The position numbers were made by a program, and so were the translations under genes. A stretch of DNA of 64,000 nt from Melghirimyces algeriensis (GTDB lineage Bacteria; Bacillota; Bacilli; Thermoactinomycetales; DSM-45169). The notes beneath the pieces were generated by a model. That model was not told the origin of the DNA. It worked only from the letters and a program-made list of their open reading frames with translations, and ran no database searches. The stretch's first letter is position 1, and each line of letters starts with the position of its first letter. The DNA lies in NCBI RefSeq assembly GCF_900182565.1, contig NZ_FXTI01000002.1:409966-473965 (forward strand), in the 5' to 3' direction. Positions 54,201 to 61,504 of the stretch are shown one piece after another.

Positions 54201-55779
54201 GGTTTACGGGCTGGTCGCCCCCCATCGGGAACAAAGCGCAGTTCTGGCCAAACGGTTGTGCGGAATGGAGACATCACCCTATAAAGGATCGGTACTGGCA
54301 ACACAGTTGAAAGTTTCCGGGGTAGATGTCTTTTCCGCCGGAGCGTTTAACGATGACACAGATACCCGCCTCCTCCGCATTCAGGATGATTGGAAAGGAA
54401 CGTACAAAAAAATCGTTCTTCGGGATAATCGCATTGTCGGAGGGGTTCTCTTCGGTGATACATCCGACTCCACCCAGCTGTTCCGCTGGATTCGAGAGGA
54501 ACAGGAGATGACGGAAGAGATTCATGCAACCCTCGCAGGAGGTACCGTTGAAGGAAATATTTCTCCTGTGGAGAGGCTGACAAATGATGATCAGGTCTGT
54601 GACTGCAACGGGGTTTCCAAGGGAACGATCCTCTCTGCAATTCGGGAGCAGGAACTTACCACCTTTGAAGAGGTGAAGCGTTGCACCAAGGCTGCTGCTT
54701 CCTGTGGAGGATGCAAACCTTTGGTTGAAGGCCTACTCCAGCAGGAATTAGGAGACACCTATGATTCAGCCGCTTCCAGTAAAACCCCGATATGTAACTG
54801 TACCGATCTTAGCCGGGATGAAGTGGTGGAAGCGATCCGGAAAAAAAAGCTGACCCTCGTACGGGAAGTAATGAATGTATTGGAATGGAAGCAGCCCGAA
54901 GGCTGTCCCAAATGCCGTCCAGCCATCAATTACTACCTAGGGATGGTCTGGCCGGAGGAACATGAAGATGAGCGGGAATCCCGCATTATTAATGAGCAAC
55001 GCCACGCCAACATTCAAAATGATGGGACATATTCCGTCGTTCCAAGAATGTACGGCGGCGTGACTTCACCGAAAGAGTTGCGTCGGATTGCGGATGTAGC
55101 GGAAAAATACAAGGTTCGAATGGTAAAGGTGACCGGTGGACAGCGTCTCGATCTGCTAGGCGTTCAAAAAGAGGACCTGCCCAAGATCTGGCAGGAGTTG
55201 GGGATGCCTTCGGGCCATGCCTACGCCAAGGCGGTCCGAACCGTGAAGACATGTGTCGGGGAAGACTTCTGTCGGTTTGGCACCCAGGACTCCATCGAAA
55301 TGGGGATCAAACTGGAAAAAGCTTTTGAAGGGCTGGACACCCCTCACAAAGTAAAGATGGCTGTCTCTGCCTGTCCCCGAAACTGTGCTGAATCCGGGAT
55401 CAAAGATTTTGGTGTCGTTGGAGTGGACGGTGGCTGGGAAATTTATATCGGCGGAAATGGTGGGGTAAACTTGCGGGGTGCGGACTTCCTCTGCAAGGTG
55501 AAGACCCAAGCAGAGGTACTGGAGATTGCCGGTGCTTACCTGCAATTTTACCGGAAGACAGCTGAATACTGGGAGCGCACATCGCAGTGGGTGGAACGGA
55601 TCGGCCTGGAGGTGATCCAAAAAAATGTGGTCGAAAACGTACAAAACCGCAAAAAACTGTTTGAACAAGTGAAAAGGGCCCTTCAGAACCGAACGGATCC
55701 GTGGAAAGCAGATGCAAACAACAAACAGACACGTCAAACGTTCTATGAGGAAGCCCATGTACCGGTAAACGTAAAGTAG
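51202..55779 (+). CDS. Assimilatory nitrate reductase fused in frame to nitrite reductase large subunit
   Basis: 1525 residues from a TTG at 51202 (GGGAGG about 8 bases upstream). Residues 1-715 form a NasC-type molybdopterin oxidoreductase: [4Fe-4S] cysteines C20, C23, C27, C54 and molybdopterin regions (TVIVIDPRKTKTARHADIHL, VEQHTTGVRNVRNFINLVLL). Residues 716-1525 form NirB/NasD: FAD/NADH domain (VLIGNGMAGVQVIEHVL, AAVIGGGLLGLEAARGL), two BFD-like [2Fe-2S] regions (near 1133-1172 and 1198-1237), and the siroheme/[4Fe-4S] region (CVGEDFC near 1350, CPRNC near 1390). An internal ATG at 53347 has AAAGGGG eight bases upstream, so NirB may also be made separately. NasC and NasD are separate in B. 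subtilis, and no separate NasB electron-transfer gene is visible here. A TGA at 53330 lies one frame away. Confidence 0.85.
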   Translation: MEELLPEPKHPQNETEKSQCPYCSMQCTMQVDKRDDQLSVTPNQQDPIVQGRWCIKGMHAHVHALDEDRLKHPLLRKNGRLEPVSWEEALEWFRQQVEKTQAIYGKDAVSVFGGGSLTNEEAYLLGKFARVALETRYIDYNGRYCMSSAATAANQAFGVDRGMTNPLEDIAKTGCLILAGTNIAECQPTMMPYILEAKANGATVIVIDPRKTKTARHADIHLPVRPGTDTALVNGMLKTLLDEGYSDPSFIRKHTRGFDKLAAHLESVSLSEVAMITGVSKEKIQRAAQAFGQAATGMVFTARGVEQHTTGVRNVRNFINLVLLTGKVGRPGCGYGAVTGQGNGQGGREHGQKADQLPGYRLIQNPEHRRAVANVWGVDEKRLPGAGVSATEMFRLALEKKIRGMVVLSSNPVVSNPDSRQTEKALDQLDFLVVIDLFLSETAKKADLVLPGASYMEGEGTMTNLEGRVLLRRAVRKAPGEAKPDWMILTEMAKALGKETFFPYFKAETIFEELRRATQGGIADYSGMDYRRIEKENGVFWPCPKEDAPGVERLFEDGRFFHPDGRARFLAVPHHAPPEPTDEQYPLTLTTGRLMHHYLTGVQTRRTPALNEQAPEPLLYIHPDTAKEWLLEDGKKACIRSRRGEIHLKVRADPAIRRDTVFVPMHWGGEKGVNRLTLPELDPESRMPSFKACAVRVEPCKVNYQNDRPLKGEKEMNEKKKLVLIGNGMAGVQVIEHVLKLTKEDYEITIFGKEPHPNYNRILLSKVLAGDTEMSDIILNDWDWYEQNGIRLHSGCEVIRIDTQNRVVYAEGGVSAPYDQLVLATGSLPLMLPLPGVDKEGVIAFRNIKDCQIMMKASQKYRKAAVIGGGLLGLEAARGLLNLGMEVDVVHIFNDLMERQLDSTASRMLKETLEQQGMRFLMEKQTESILGEKRATGLRFKDGTDLKADLVVMAVGIQPNVALAKQAGLEVNRGIVVNDYMETSIPNIYALGECAEHRGMVYGLVAPHREQSAVLAKRLCGMETSPYKGSVLATQLKVSGVDVFSAGAFNDDTDTRLLRIQDDWKGTYKKIVLRDNRIVGGVLFGDTSDSTQLFRWIREEQEMTEEIHATLAGGTVEGNISPVERLTNDDQVCDCNGVSKGTILSAIREQELTTFEEVKRCTKAAASCGGCKPLVEGLLQQELGDTYDSAASSKTPICNCTDLSRDEVVEAIRKKKLTLVREVMNVLEWKQPEGCPKCRPAINYYLGMVWPEEHEDERESRIINEQRHANIQNDGTYSVVPRMYGGVTSPKELRRIADVAEKYKVRMVKVTGGQRLDLLGVQKEDLPKIWQELGMPSGHAYAKAVRTVKTCVGEDFCRFGTQDSIEMGIKLEKAFEGLDTPHKVKMAVSACPRNCAESGIKDFGVVGVDGGWEIYIGGNGGVNLRGADFLCKVKTQAEVLEIAGAYLQFYRKTAEYWERTSQWVERIGLEVIQKNVVENVQNRKKLFEQVKRALQNRTDPWKADANNKQTRQTFYEEAHVPVNVK

Positions 55780-55801
55780 AAATCGGAAAGGAGAATCAAA
55801 A

Positions 55802-56134
55802 ATGAAACGGATTTCAATCGGACATATTGAAGAGTTCCCACTTAAAGCGGGACGTCGGGTACATGCAGGGGAATGTGAAATCGCTGTTTTTCGCCTATCC
55901 GACGGAAGTTTTCGCGCTGTGGAAAATGTGTGTCCACACCTAGGGGGACCCTTGGCGGAAGGAATGGTAAGTGGTGATTTTGTCTATTGTCCGCTTCATG
56001 AATGGAAAATCCATCTTCAGGACGGCAAAGTACAAGACCCGGACTCCGGATGTGTCAAAACATATCCCGTGGTAATGGAAAGAAACCGTGTATGGGTCAT
56101 CCTGGAAAAAGCTGATCTCATGTCAGTCAAATAA
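55802..56134 (+). CDS. nirD: Nitrite reductase small subunit (NirD, Rieske-type)
   Basis: 110 residues with a Rieske cluster motif CPHLGG and CPLHEWKI (C-x-H and C-x2-H ligands retained). NirD supports NADH-dependent nitrite reduction with NirB. AAAGGAG lies just upstream of the ATG, 22 bases after the large fusion frame. Confidence 0.94.
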   Translation: MKRISIGHIEEFPLKAGRRVHAGECEIAVFRLSDGSFRAVENVCPHLGGPLAEGMVSGDFVYCPLHEWKIHLQDGKVQDPDSGCVKTYPVVMERNRVWVILEKADLMSVK

Positions 56135-56160
56135 ATCATGTGAGTGAAAGGTGGGATCAC

Positions 56161-56964
56161 ATGGCTCAGTATAAGAGGATCGTCTATTTTGTGGGAGCAG
56201 GACCCGGAGACCCCAAGCTCATTACCGTACGTGGAAAGGAAGTGATCCAACAGGCAGATGTCATTTTATTTGACCGATTGGTCAACCGGGAACTGCTTCA
56301 GTATGCAGGCCCCCATACGCGTTTTATCGATTGTGGAAAAAAGCCAGGGTATTCTTCCTATTCGCAAACCAAGATCCACCAGCTCTTGGTTCATCACGCC
56401 AAAAGCGGTCAATCTGTGGTGCGTTTAAAAGGAGGAGACCCCGGTATTTTCGGCCGGGCGGGAGAAGAAGCAGCCTATTGTGCCCAAAATGGGATTCCTT
56501 TTGAATTTGTACCGGGAGTCACTTCTGGTACAGCTGCTCCCTTGTACGCCGGAATCCCGCTGACCCATCGGGGAACCAGTTCTTCCGTGGCTTTTGTTAC
56601 AGGTCACAGCTGTAAAGGAGAATATGGCGGAAGAGATTGGATAGGCCTTCTAAAACAAGTGGAAACGGTTGTTGTTTATATGGGAATGAGTCATCTACCC
56701 ATCATCCGAAAGCAGATGATCTTACAGGGATGTCCGATTACGACTCCAGCAGCAGTCATCCACCGGGGAACATGGGAAGGATATCAGAAAACCTTGACAG
56801 GAACATTGGAGAATATCGTAGATAAAGTTAGACAGGAAAATATCCAATCTCCTGCCGTCATCGTTTTCGGAGAAGTGGTTCATCTGCAAAAGCAACTGGC
56901 CTGGTTCCCATTGGAACAACACGATTCAGCGAAGGAAGAAATCCTTGCCCAGACAAAAGTATGA
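56161..56964 (+). CDS. cobA: Uroporphyrinogen-III C-methyltransferase (siroheme synthesis)
   Basis: 267 residues from the ATG at 56161 (AAAGGTGG six bases upstream). SAM-dependent tetrapyrrole methylase motifs: VYFVGAGPGDPKLITVRG, VVRLKGGDPGIFGRAGEEA, VPGVTSGTAAPLYAGIPLTHRG. It makes precorrin-2 for siroheme, the nitrite-reductase prosthetic group; the equivalent B. subtilis gene is nasF. Last gene of the operon. Confidence 0.94.
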   Translation: MAQYKRIVYFVGAGPGDPKLITVRGKEVIQQADVILFDRLVNRELLQYAGPHTRFIDCGKKPGYSSYSQTKIHQLLVHHAKSGQSVVRLKGGDPGIFGRAGEEAAYCAQNGIPFEFVPGVTSGTAAPLYAGIPLTHRGTSSSVAFVTGHSCKGEYGGRDWIGLLKQVETVVVYMGMSHLPIIRKQMILQGCPITTPAAVIHRGTWEGYQKTLTGTLENIVDKVRQENIQSPAVIVFGEVVHLQKQLAWFPLEQHDSAKEEILAQTKV

Positions 56965-57025
56965 AGTGGATTATTGGATGGCAAAAGCGCGAACCCATAT
57001 CTTCCCATTACGCAGTGGCACCCAT

Positions 57026-57065
57026 CTCCACCATCGTTGATCGACACCAGGATGGTGGAGGTTTT
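57026..57065 (+). terminator. Terminator of the nitrate operon
   Basis: CTCCACCATC, 15-base loop, GATGGTGGAG, then GTTTT. Confidence 0.85.
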
Positions 57066-57188
57066 CTGTATGTGTTGAATCTTCTGTTTGGAACAAACTA
57101 TTCATTTGACGTTAAAGTCCCGGTTCATATCAATTTTTTAAAAAGAAATTGGTTGCATTTTATAATACTCCCATTTTCACCTTCTCTT

Positions 57189-57223
57189 ATAACTTCCGAT
57201 AATATAAGTGTATCGGAAGTTAG
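57189..57223. repeat. Lox/dif-like palindrome
   Basis: ATAACTTCCGATA (57189-57201), 9-base spacer ATATAAGTG, TATCGGAAGTTAG (57211-57223). Arms of about 12 bases around a short AT-rich core are the typical architecture of tyrosine-recombinase sites; ACTTCC plus ATAATAT also recalls Firmicutes dif. No recombinase gene is adjacent. Confidence 0.5.
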
Positions 57224-57342
57224 GAACCAAACGTTGACGTTCCCTTTTCAGCTTTGCCGCTCATTTGGTCCCTGATGCAACAAAAACTCCACCCCCATGA
57301 TAGGAGTGATCCATCTGGAAATCAGATCGATTCTTTTGCAGT

Positions 57343-57478
57343 TCATGCCATGTAGGTCGCGTAATATCCGCCTTCCCAATCCAGTTGATAAACCGCCCCC
57401 ACCGTGTCACCCGGTTCATATACCAATCCATCACCACCACCCGTCAACCATTCGCCAAGCGTATTTTTTTGTTCTCAT
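57343..57478 (-). pseudogene. Possible frame-disrupted small gene (about 44 residues)
   Basis: On the minus strand ATGAGAACA is followed by an A7 run; removing one A gives a continuous frame encoding GEWLTGGGDGLVYEPGDTVG and then YQLDWEGGYYATYMA to a stop. With seven A it stops after about 15 codons. No clear ribosome site precedes the ATG and I do not recognise the product, so this is only a candidate for a broken gene or a homopolymer sequencing error. Confidence 0.3.
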
Positions 57479-57527
57479 AGTACGTTAAAATAAAAGAGTC
57501 CTTTCAATTTTGAGGTGATTTCCCCCA

Positions 57528-57716
57528 TTGAATAGCAAAGCTGTAAACTTAACGGATGCCTTGTCTGATTTAACGCATGCCATGAAGAGAACACAGAAAA
57601 AACAATCCCTTGGCCCCGTCTTTATGCGAAAACAGCGTCAAACAGCGAAGGAATCCCAAAATACTCCACCTTCAGCAGAAGAGAAAGCATCGGTTCATGA
57701 AGAAACCTGGATATGA
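57528..57716 (+). CDS. Small unknown protein, 62 residues (first of a coupled pair)
   Basis: TTG start with GAGGTGAT eight bases upstream. The product begins MNSKAVNLTDALSDLTHAMK and is basic and hydrophilic (MKRTQKKQSLGPVFMRKQRQ) with a disordered Pro/Ser/Glu C-terminus. No family recognised. Its stop overlaps the next ATG (ATGA), implying translational coupling. Confidence 0.55.
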   Translation: MNSKAVNLTDALSDLTHAMKRTQKKQSLGPVFMRKQRQTAKESQNTPPSAEEKASVHEETWI

Positions 57717-57940
57717 TTCAGATGGAACGAGATACAGCGGAATTGTCTGAAATCTCCATGCGGATCAAGGAACAGGCTCCTCAAGGTTGCATTGAAAAAA
57801 ATCTGTTGATCCAGCTCAACCAAAAGTTAGGGACGATTGAAGCCAATTACGGGCATATTGCCGCTATTGCTGTGACACTCGCTGCCATCCTCAGCGGTTT
57901 AAAGGATTGTATTGAACTTATTCAATCAATCGGGAAATAA
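57713..57940 (+). CDS. Small unknown protein with C-terminal hydrophobic helix, 75 residues
   Basis: Starts at the ATG overlapping the previous stop. Residues 1-45 are amphipathic and look coiled-coil (MIQMERDTAELSEISMRIKE); residues ~46-66 are hydrophobic (YGHIAAIAVTLAAILSGLKD). It could be a small membrane-associated partner of the preceding protein. No family recognised. A bidirectional terminator follows at 57965-58006. Confidence 0.55.
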   Translation: MIQMERDTAELSEISMRIKEQAPQGCIEKNLLIQLNQKLGTIEANYGHIAAIAVTLAAILSGLKDCIELIQSIGK

Positions 57941-57964
57941 TCATGTATCGTCCTCTTTAAAAGC

Positions 57965-58006
57965 AAACACCCTGTCAGTGGCATACACACCATTGACAGG
58001 GTGTTT
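57965..58006. terminator. Bidirectional terminator
   Basis: AAACACCCTGTCA and TGACAGGGTGTTT: perfect 13-base stem between the small gene pair and the coat gene. Confidence 0.9.
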
Positions 58007-58017
58007 GGTTCAGTCAG

Positions 58018-58596
58018 TTACATCACTGGTGTAGTCGTCATCGGTTTTTGCTCAGGAACGGGCTGGTAGATCCCGCCAATGTTCATCTGTGATGTCTTGG
58101 CCCCAGACTCCAGGGGATAATATCCTTTCTGGACCATCCATTGCCAAACATCATAAGCATGACGGCAACTCATTCGGAAAGCGTCCTCCAGAAAACTTCT
58201 CAGATCCGGATGGGCCATCTCCATCGCGGCCCACGCATACTCCCTGCCAGCACGTTTCAGTGTCAACAGATAAGCGGTGGCGATTTCCCGGTCATTCAAG
58301 GTTTGGGCATTTGTTCGCGGGGTAACCGGTTGACCTGTAGCGGGGGGCTGAGTGAACGATTGAAGCACCGGGTTTAAATCCGGTACAGGAAGCTCCTTCG
58401 TAGGACCTTGTGCATTTTTCAGATATTCCACCTTAATGTTGTAATCACGAACATGAAGGGGAAAATGACGTTCGATGATGGATTTAAGCTCAGGATCTTG
58501 GACATGGAGGAGAAAATTCCCCATGTTTGTAATGGAATTTACACAACCTAGCGTCAGTTCATGAAGGTCATAAAGCTCATGACCAGCCAGTACCAT
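58018..58596 (-). CDS. CotF-like spore coat protein
   Basis: 192 residues from the ATG at 58596 (AGGAGG eight bases upstream). N-terminal helical region LAGHELYDLHELTLGCVNSI and a coat F/ferritin-like C-terminal helix set (DREIATAYLLTLKRAGREYAWAAMEMAHPDLRSFLEDAFRMSCRHAYDVWQWM) with the tail QKGYYPLE typical of CotF-family coat proteins. Expected in the mother cell during late sporulation. Pro/Thr-rich linker between the two halves. Confidence 0.82.
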   Translation of the reverse strand: MVLAGHELYDLHELTLGCVNSITNMGNFLLHVQDPELKSIIERHFPLHVRDYNIKVEYLKNAQGPTKELPVPDLNPVLQSFTQPPATGQPVTPRTNAQTLNDREIATAYLLTLKRAGREYAWAAMEMAHPDLRSFLEDAFRMSCRHAYDVWQWMVQKGYYPLESGAKTSQMNIGGIYQPVPEQKPMTTTPVM

Positions 58597-58730
58597 TTGA
58601 TCATCCTCCTTCTTTAACCTTTGAATCACCAATAGTTTGACAACCTTCCCCCTCATCTATGCATATGTGTTTTATGTATCGTCAGCCTAATACCCAATAT
58701 TCATCAAAATCGCCTTTTAGCGGTAGATCA

Positions 58731-59015
58731 TCAAACCATTCCGATCCAACGGAGGGCATATCGATAAAAAGCCTGCGCTTCTTCCCACGAATCAACATAC
58801 CAGCAACCGCAGGAATCATCCGGCTCCACTAACCTTTTCTTTTCCTCAGCTGATTTTTTCTGACGCTCTCGCTTCTCTTTTCTGTAATCACTTTCTTCTT
58901 CCTTGGCTACAGCCGGGTCCGGCTTAGGATTGAATCCCAACACTTCCATCATCACCGCAATAATCATCAGTATGAAAACGAATCCTAAACCACCTAGCGA
59001 AATCTTTTTTCTTAT
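58731..59015 (-). pseudogene. Decayed paralogue of the downstream SNase-like gene
   Basis: Reading from an ATA codon at 59015, the frame gives IRKKISLGGLGF and then MIIAVMMEVLGFNPKPDP, matching the N-terminal anchor of the gene at 59163-60083. It then jumps to the charged linker and CGCWYVDSWEEAQAFYRYA, lacking the whole nuclease domain, and stops before the DRDGIAC calcium motif. The remaining ATG at 58967 has no ribosome site. A partial duplication that has lost start and core is the simplest reading. Confidence 0.6.
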
Positions 59016-59103
59016 TCCCTCACTTTGCCCTTACTTTATATCCGCTCGAAAATCTACTTGATATCTGTCCTTTTAACAACCATTGCAATAATTTTTTAAA
59101 ATA

Positions 59104-59138
59104 AAAAGCCGGACGGGGAAATCACCCCACCCGGCTTT
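59104..59138 (-). terminator. Terminator of the SNase-like gene
   Basis: AAAGCCGGGTGGGG and CCCCGTCCGGCTTTTTATTTT on the minus strand. Confidence 0.85.
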
Positions 59139-59162
59139 CGTCACTCTTCCTACCGACCACTT

Positions 59163-60083
59163 CTAATCATCGTCGTAATCACCTTCCAGCGGAAGGTTCG
59201 CACACGCGATCCCGTCTCGATCAAGATCCAACCCATGGCGATCCCGACCGCGGGCATATTTATAAAAGGCCTGAGCTTCCTCCCACGAATCAAAGTGCCA
59301 ACAATCGCGGTCATCATCTTTATCTCGGCTTCGCGCTTTCCGTTTTTGCCGGAAACTTAAATAATCGTCTGGATCAATTTTATCAGCCAGTTCCCGTTTG
59401 ATTTTCATCTCTTTTTTTCTTTGTTCCGCTAACCTTTTCTTCTTCTCGGCCAATTTCTTCTGACGTTCACGCTCTCGCTTCGCTTTCTGCAACCGTTTTT
59501 TCTTTTCCTTCGCTTTCGCCTGTTTATAAACGTCAGGGTGATAGGTTCCATCCTGTACATACCCTTTATATTTCCAGATATTGAGACGTTCTTTTTTTGC
59601 GTCCGCTTCTTCCTCTTTCATCTCTTCAATTTGATAGGATTCCCATTCTCCCTTTGGAACATCGACACGCGCCAGTCCCCGCTCCAGCAAATCCTCCTGT
59701 ATATATTCAAATTCACGTACATAAGCCCACAGCCGCCCTTGATCATCTTTTTTGATTTTGTCAAAAGACAAACTTACAGGTTGACCAAGATACTCCTTTT
59801 TCAAGAAACGAAGCACTTTCTTTCCATAAGGCTGGTCTTTCGACGGTGTGTCAATCAGGGCCAACCGCACAATGCGCTTTTTCTTGTTATCCTTGATCTT
59901 CACCTCCAGTGTTTCTCCATCAATCACTTTGGTGACCGTTGCCTGTTCAACCTCCTCATCAATCGCCGGGTCTGGATGGGGGTCTTTCGGCTCAGGATTA
60001 AGTCCCAACACTTCCATAATAACGGCAATAATCGTTAGTATTCCAAGGAATCCTAAACATCCCAATGAAATCTTTTTTTTCAA
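59163..60083 (-). CDS. Membrane-anchored thermonuclease-like protein with excalibur-type C-terminus
   Basis: 306 residues; TTG start at 60083 with AGAGGGA upstream. N-terminal hydrophobic anchor (residues 7-26), then an SNase-like fold (VTKVIDGETLEVKIKD, RLALIDTPSKDQPYGKKVLRFLKKEYLGQPVSL, YVREFEYIQEDLLERGLARVD, with the catalytic Arg/Glu region partly altered). A Lys/Glu/Arg coiled-coil segment (about 190-240) leads to a C-terminal excalibur-like calcium-binding segment ending LDLDRDGIACANLP. Probably a surface or secreted nuclease; altered residues leave activity uncertain. Confidence 0.82.
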   Translation of the reverse strand: MKKKISLGCLGFLGILTIIAVIMEVLGLNPEPKDPHPDPAIDEEVEQATVTKVIDGETLEVKIKDNKKKRIVRLALIDTPSKDQPYGKKVLRFLKKEYLGQPVSLSFDKIKKDDQGRLWAYVREFEYIQEDLLERGLARVDVPKGEWESYQIEEMKEEEADAKKERLNIWKYKGYVQDGTYHPDVYKQAKAKEKKKRLQKAKRERERQKKLAEKKKRLAEQRKKEMKIKRELADKIDPDDYLSFRQKRKARSRDKDDDRDCWHFDSWEEAQAFYKYARGRDRHGLDLDRDGIACANLPLEGDYDDD

Positions 60084-60359
60084 ACCGATTCCCTCTCTTT
60101 ACCCTTACTTCAGATCCATTCCAATCTACTTGATATCTTTCCTTTTAACAATGATTGTAACAATTTTTTATATTCTTTTCTATTATTAAGACACTTTACT
60201 TGCAGATAGGGCAGACTTCAATAAAACGTTCCCTCTCATTGCGTAACATTCCAATGGGTACTTTTTCCAGCATCTTATCATATGTATATATCAGCCCTAT
60301 TTGCTCCTTTTCTAGAGATTGGGAGTATTTATTGATAACCCATGAAAGGAATGAGCAGA

Positions 60360-61217
60360 TTGTACTTCATGCAGTATCCATATCCTTATTGCGCCCCAAT
60401 GTATTATGCAAATATACAAGTACTTGAATCCATACTTGCTGGAATAAAAAGAAAAGCGACGGCCACTGATTTTTATCACCGGTTGGCCAAGTCTGCACCA
60501 AATCAAAAACATAAACATTATATCCTTCAAGCGTCAGAAGAGGAAAAAGCCCAATTGAACCAATTTGCTGGACTGTATGTCACACTTACCGGAAGACAGC
60601 CTAAGTATGAAATCGATAATGTAACCTTTGACACCTATCAAGAGGGATTACAAAAGGCTTATAAACGAGCGGTGAGTGATTACGAAGCAAATCGAAATCA
60701 TTATTTACTTGCTCAACAGTCCCCCTTTCAGGATGTATTTTTAAGAGCTTGTTATCATGAGGCCAATCATGTGAACCAATTTCACACGTTATCTTTGAGT
60801 CAAGAAGGTAAGATTGAACTAAAAGATTATGGAAACAATCCATTTGTTGTAAATATTGATCAGGCAACCAAACAAAACAATACATTTCGTACCGCCTTAT
60901 GGACAGGGGATCATTTGCAAGTTACCTTGATGAGCATCGATGTTGGAGAGGACATCGGTTTAGAGATTCATCCTGACGTGGATCAATTCCTCCGTATTGA
61001 AGAGGGGCAAGGATTGGTTCAAATGGGAGACCGGAAAGATCAATGGGATTTTCAAGCCAACGTTTATGATGATTATGCCATCCTGATCCCTGCCGGTAAA
61101 TGGCACAATTTAACCAATACCGGAGATCAACCACTGAAGCTTTACTCCATCTATGCGCCACCTGAACATCCTTTCGGTACGGTTCACAAGACGAAAGCAG
61201 ACGCCATGAAAAAATGA
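60360..61217 (+). CDS. Ferritin-like plus cupin two-domain protein
   Basis: About 285 residues from a TTG with AAAGGA nine bases upstream; ATG codons at 60342 and 60351 have poorly placed sites, so the start is uncertain. Residues ~15-150 are helical and resemble a ferritin-like fold (YYANIQVLESILAGIKRKATATDFYHRLAKSAPN, FLRACYHEANHVNQFH); residues ~165-275 are a cupin (VDVGEDIGLEIHPDVDQF, ILIPAGKWHNLTNTGD) with metal-type His/Glu residues. Possible oxidative or spore-related role; function unknown. Confidence 0.75.
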   Translation: MYFMQYPYPYCAPMYYANIQVLESILAGIKRKATATDFYHRLAKSAPNQKHKHYILQASEEEKAQLNQFAGLYVTLTGRQPKYEIDNVTFDTYQEGLQKAYKRAVSDYEANRNHYLLAQQSPFQDVFLRACYHEANHVNQFHTLSLSQEGKIELKDYGNNPFVVNIDQATKQNNTFRTALWTGDHLQVTLMSIDVGEDIGLEIHPDVDQFLRIEEGQGLVQMGDRKDQWDFQANVYDDYAILIPAGKWHNLTNTGDQPLKLYSIYAPPEHPFGTVHKTKADAMKK

Positions 61218-61340
61218 TTGAGTTCCAATATGGATCTTTTAAGGATTGGCGTTAAGCCGTCGTTAAAGTTTTGGTTGTGTTACCATTTAGGCAGTGGATG
61301 AAAGCTGTAATGGGAAAGACACCCATTATTTTTAACATTG
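61218..61340. other. Region between the cupin gene and the CRISPR leader
   Basis: No convincing gene. A 78-codon minus-strand frame covers 61252-61488, but it runs through the leader palindrome and lacks a ribosome site. Confidence 0.4.
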
Positions 61341-61504
61341 TCGTCGACCCCCGGTAATGTAAAAACCCCTGGGGATCGACGACATATGCTTTATGGCCGT
61401 TTTTAGCGACACAATGCGGTTTAACCATACGCAACCGATGATTCACCAGAACAGTCGATGTGAAGTCCCTACTTGAAAAGTCAATCATCGTGGGGGTAAA
61501 ATGG
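61341..61504 (+). promoter_or_regulatory. CRISPR leader with long imperfect palindrome
   Basis: GTCGTCGACCCCC (from about 61341) and GGGGATCGACGAC (ending 61384) form a 13 of 15 match palindrome around AAAAACCCC. From 61385 to the first repeat the sequence is non-repetitive. Degenerate repeats at the far end place the leader on this side. Confidence 0.7.

Larger units (their letters stand above)
56965..57527. other. Intergenic region downstream of the nitrate operon
   Basis: Holds the operon terminator, a lox/dif-like palindrome, and a frame-disrupted small gene remnant on the minus strand. A 104-codon plus-strand frame starting in the cobA stop runs through the terminator and is rejected. 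Confidence 0.6.

Noticed and set aside
56961..57275. 104-codon frame overlapping the cobA stop (ATGA)
   Set aside because: It runs through the operon terminator and has no recognisable protein features.
61252..61488. 78-codon minus-strand frame next to the CRISPR array
   Set aside because: Covers the leader palindrome, lacks a ribosome site; more likely leader DNA.
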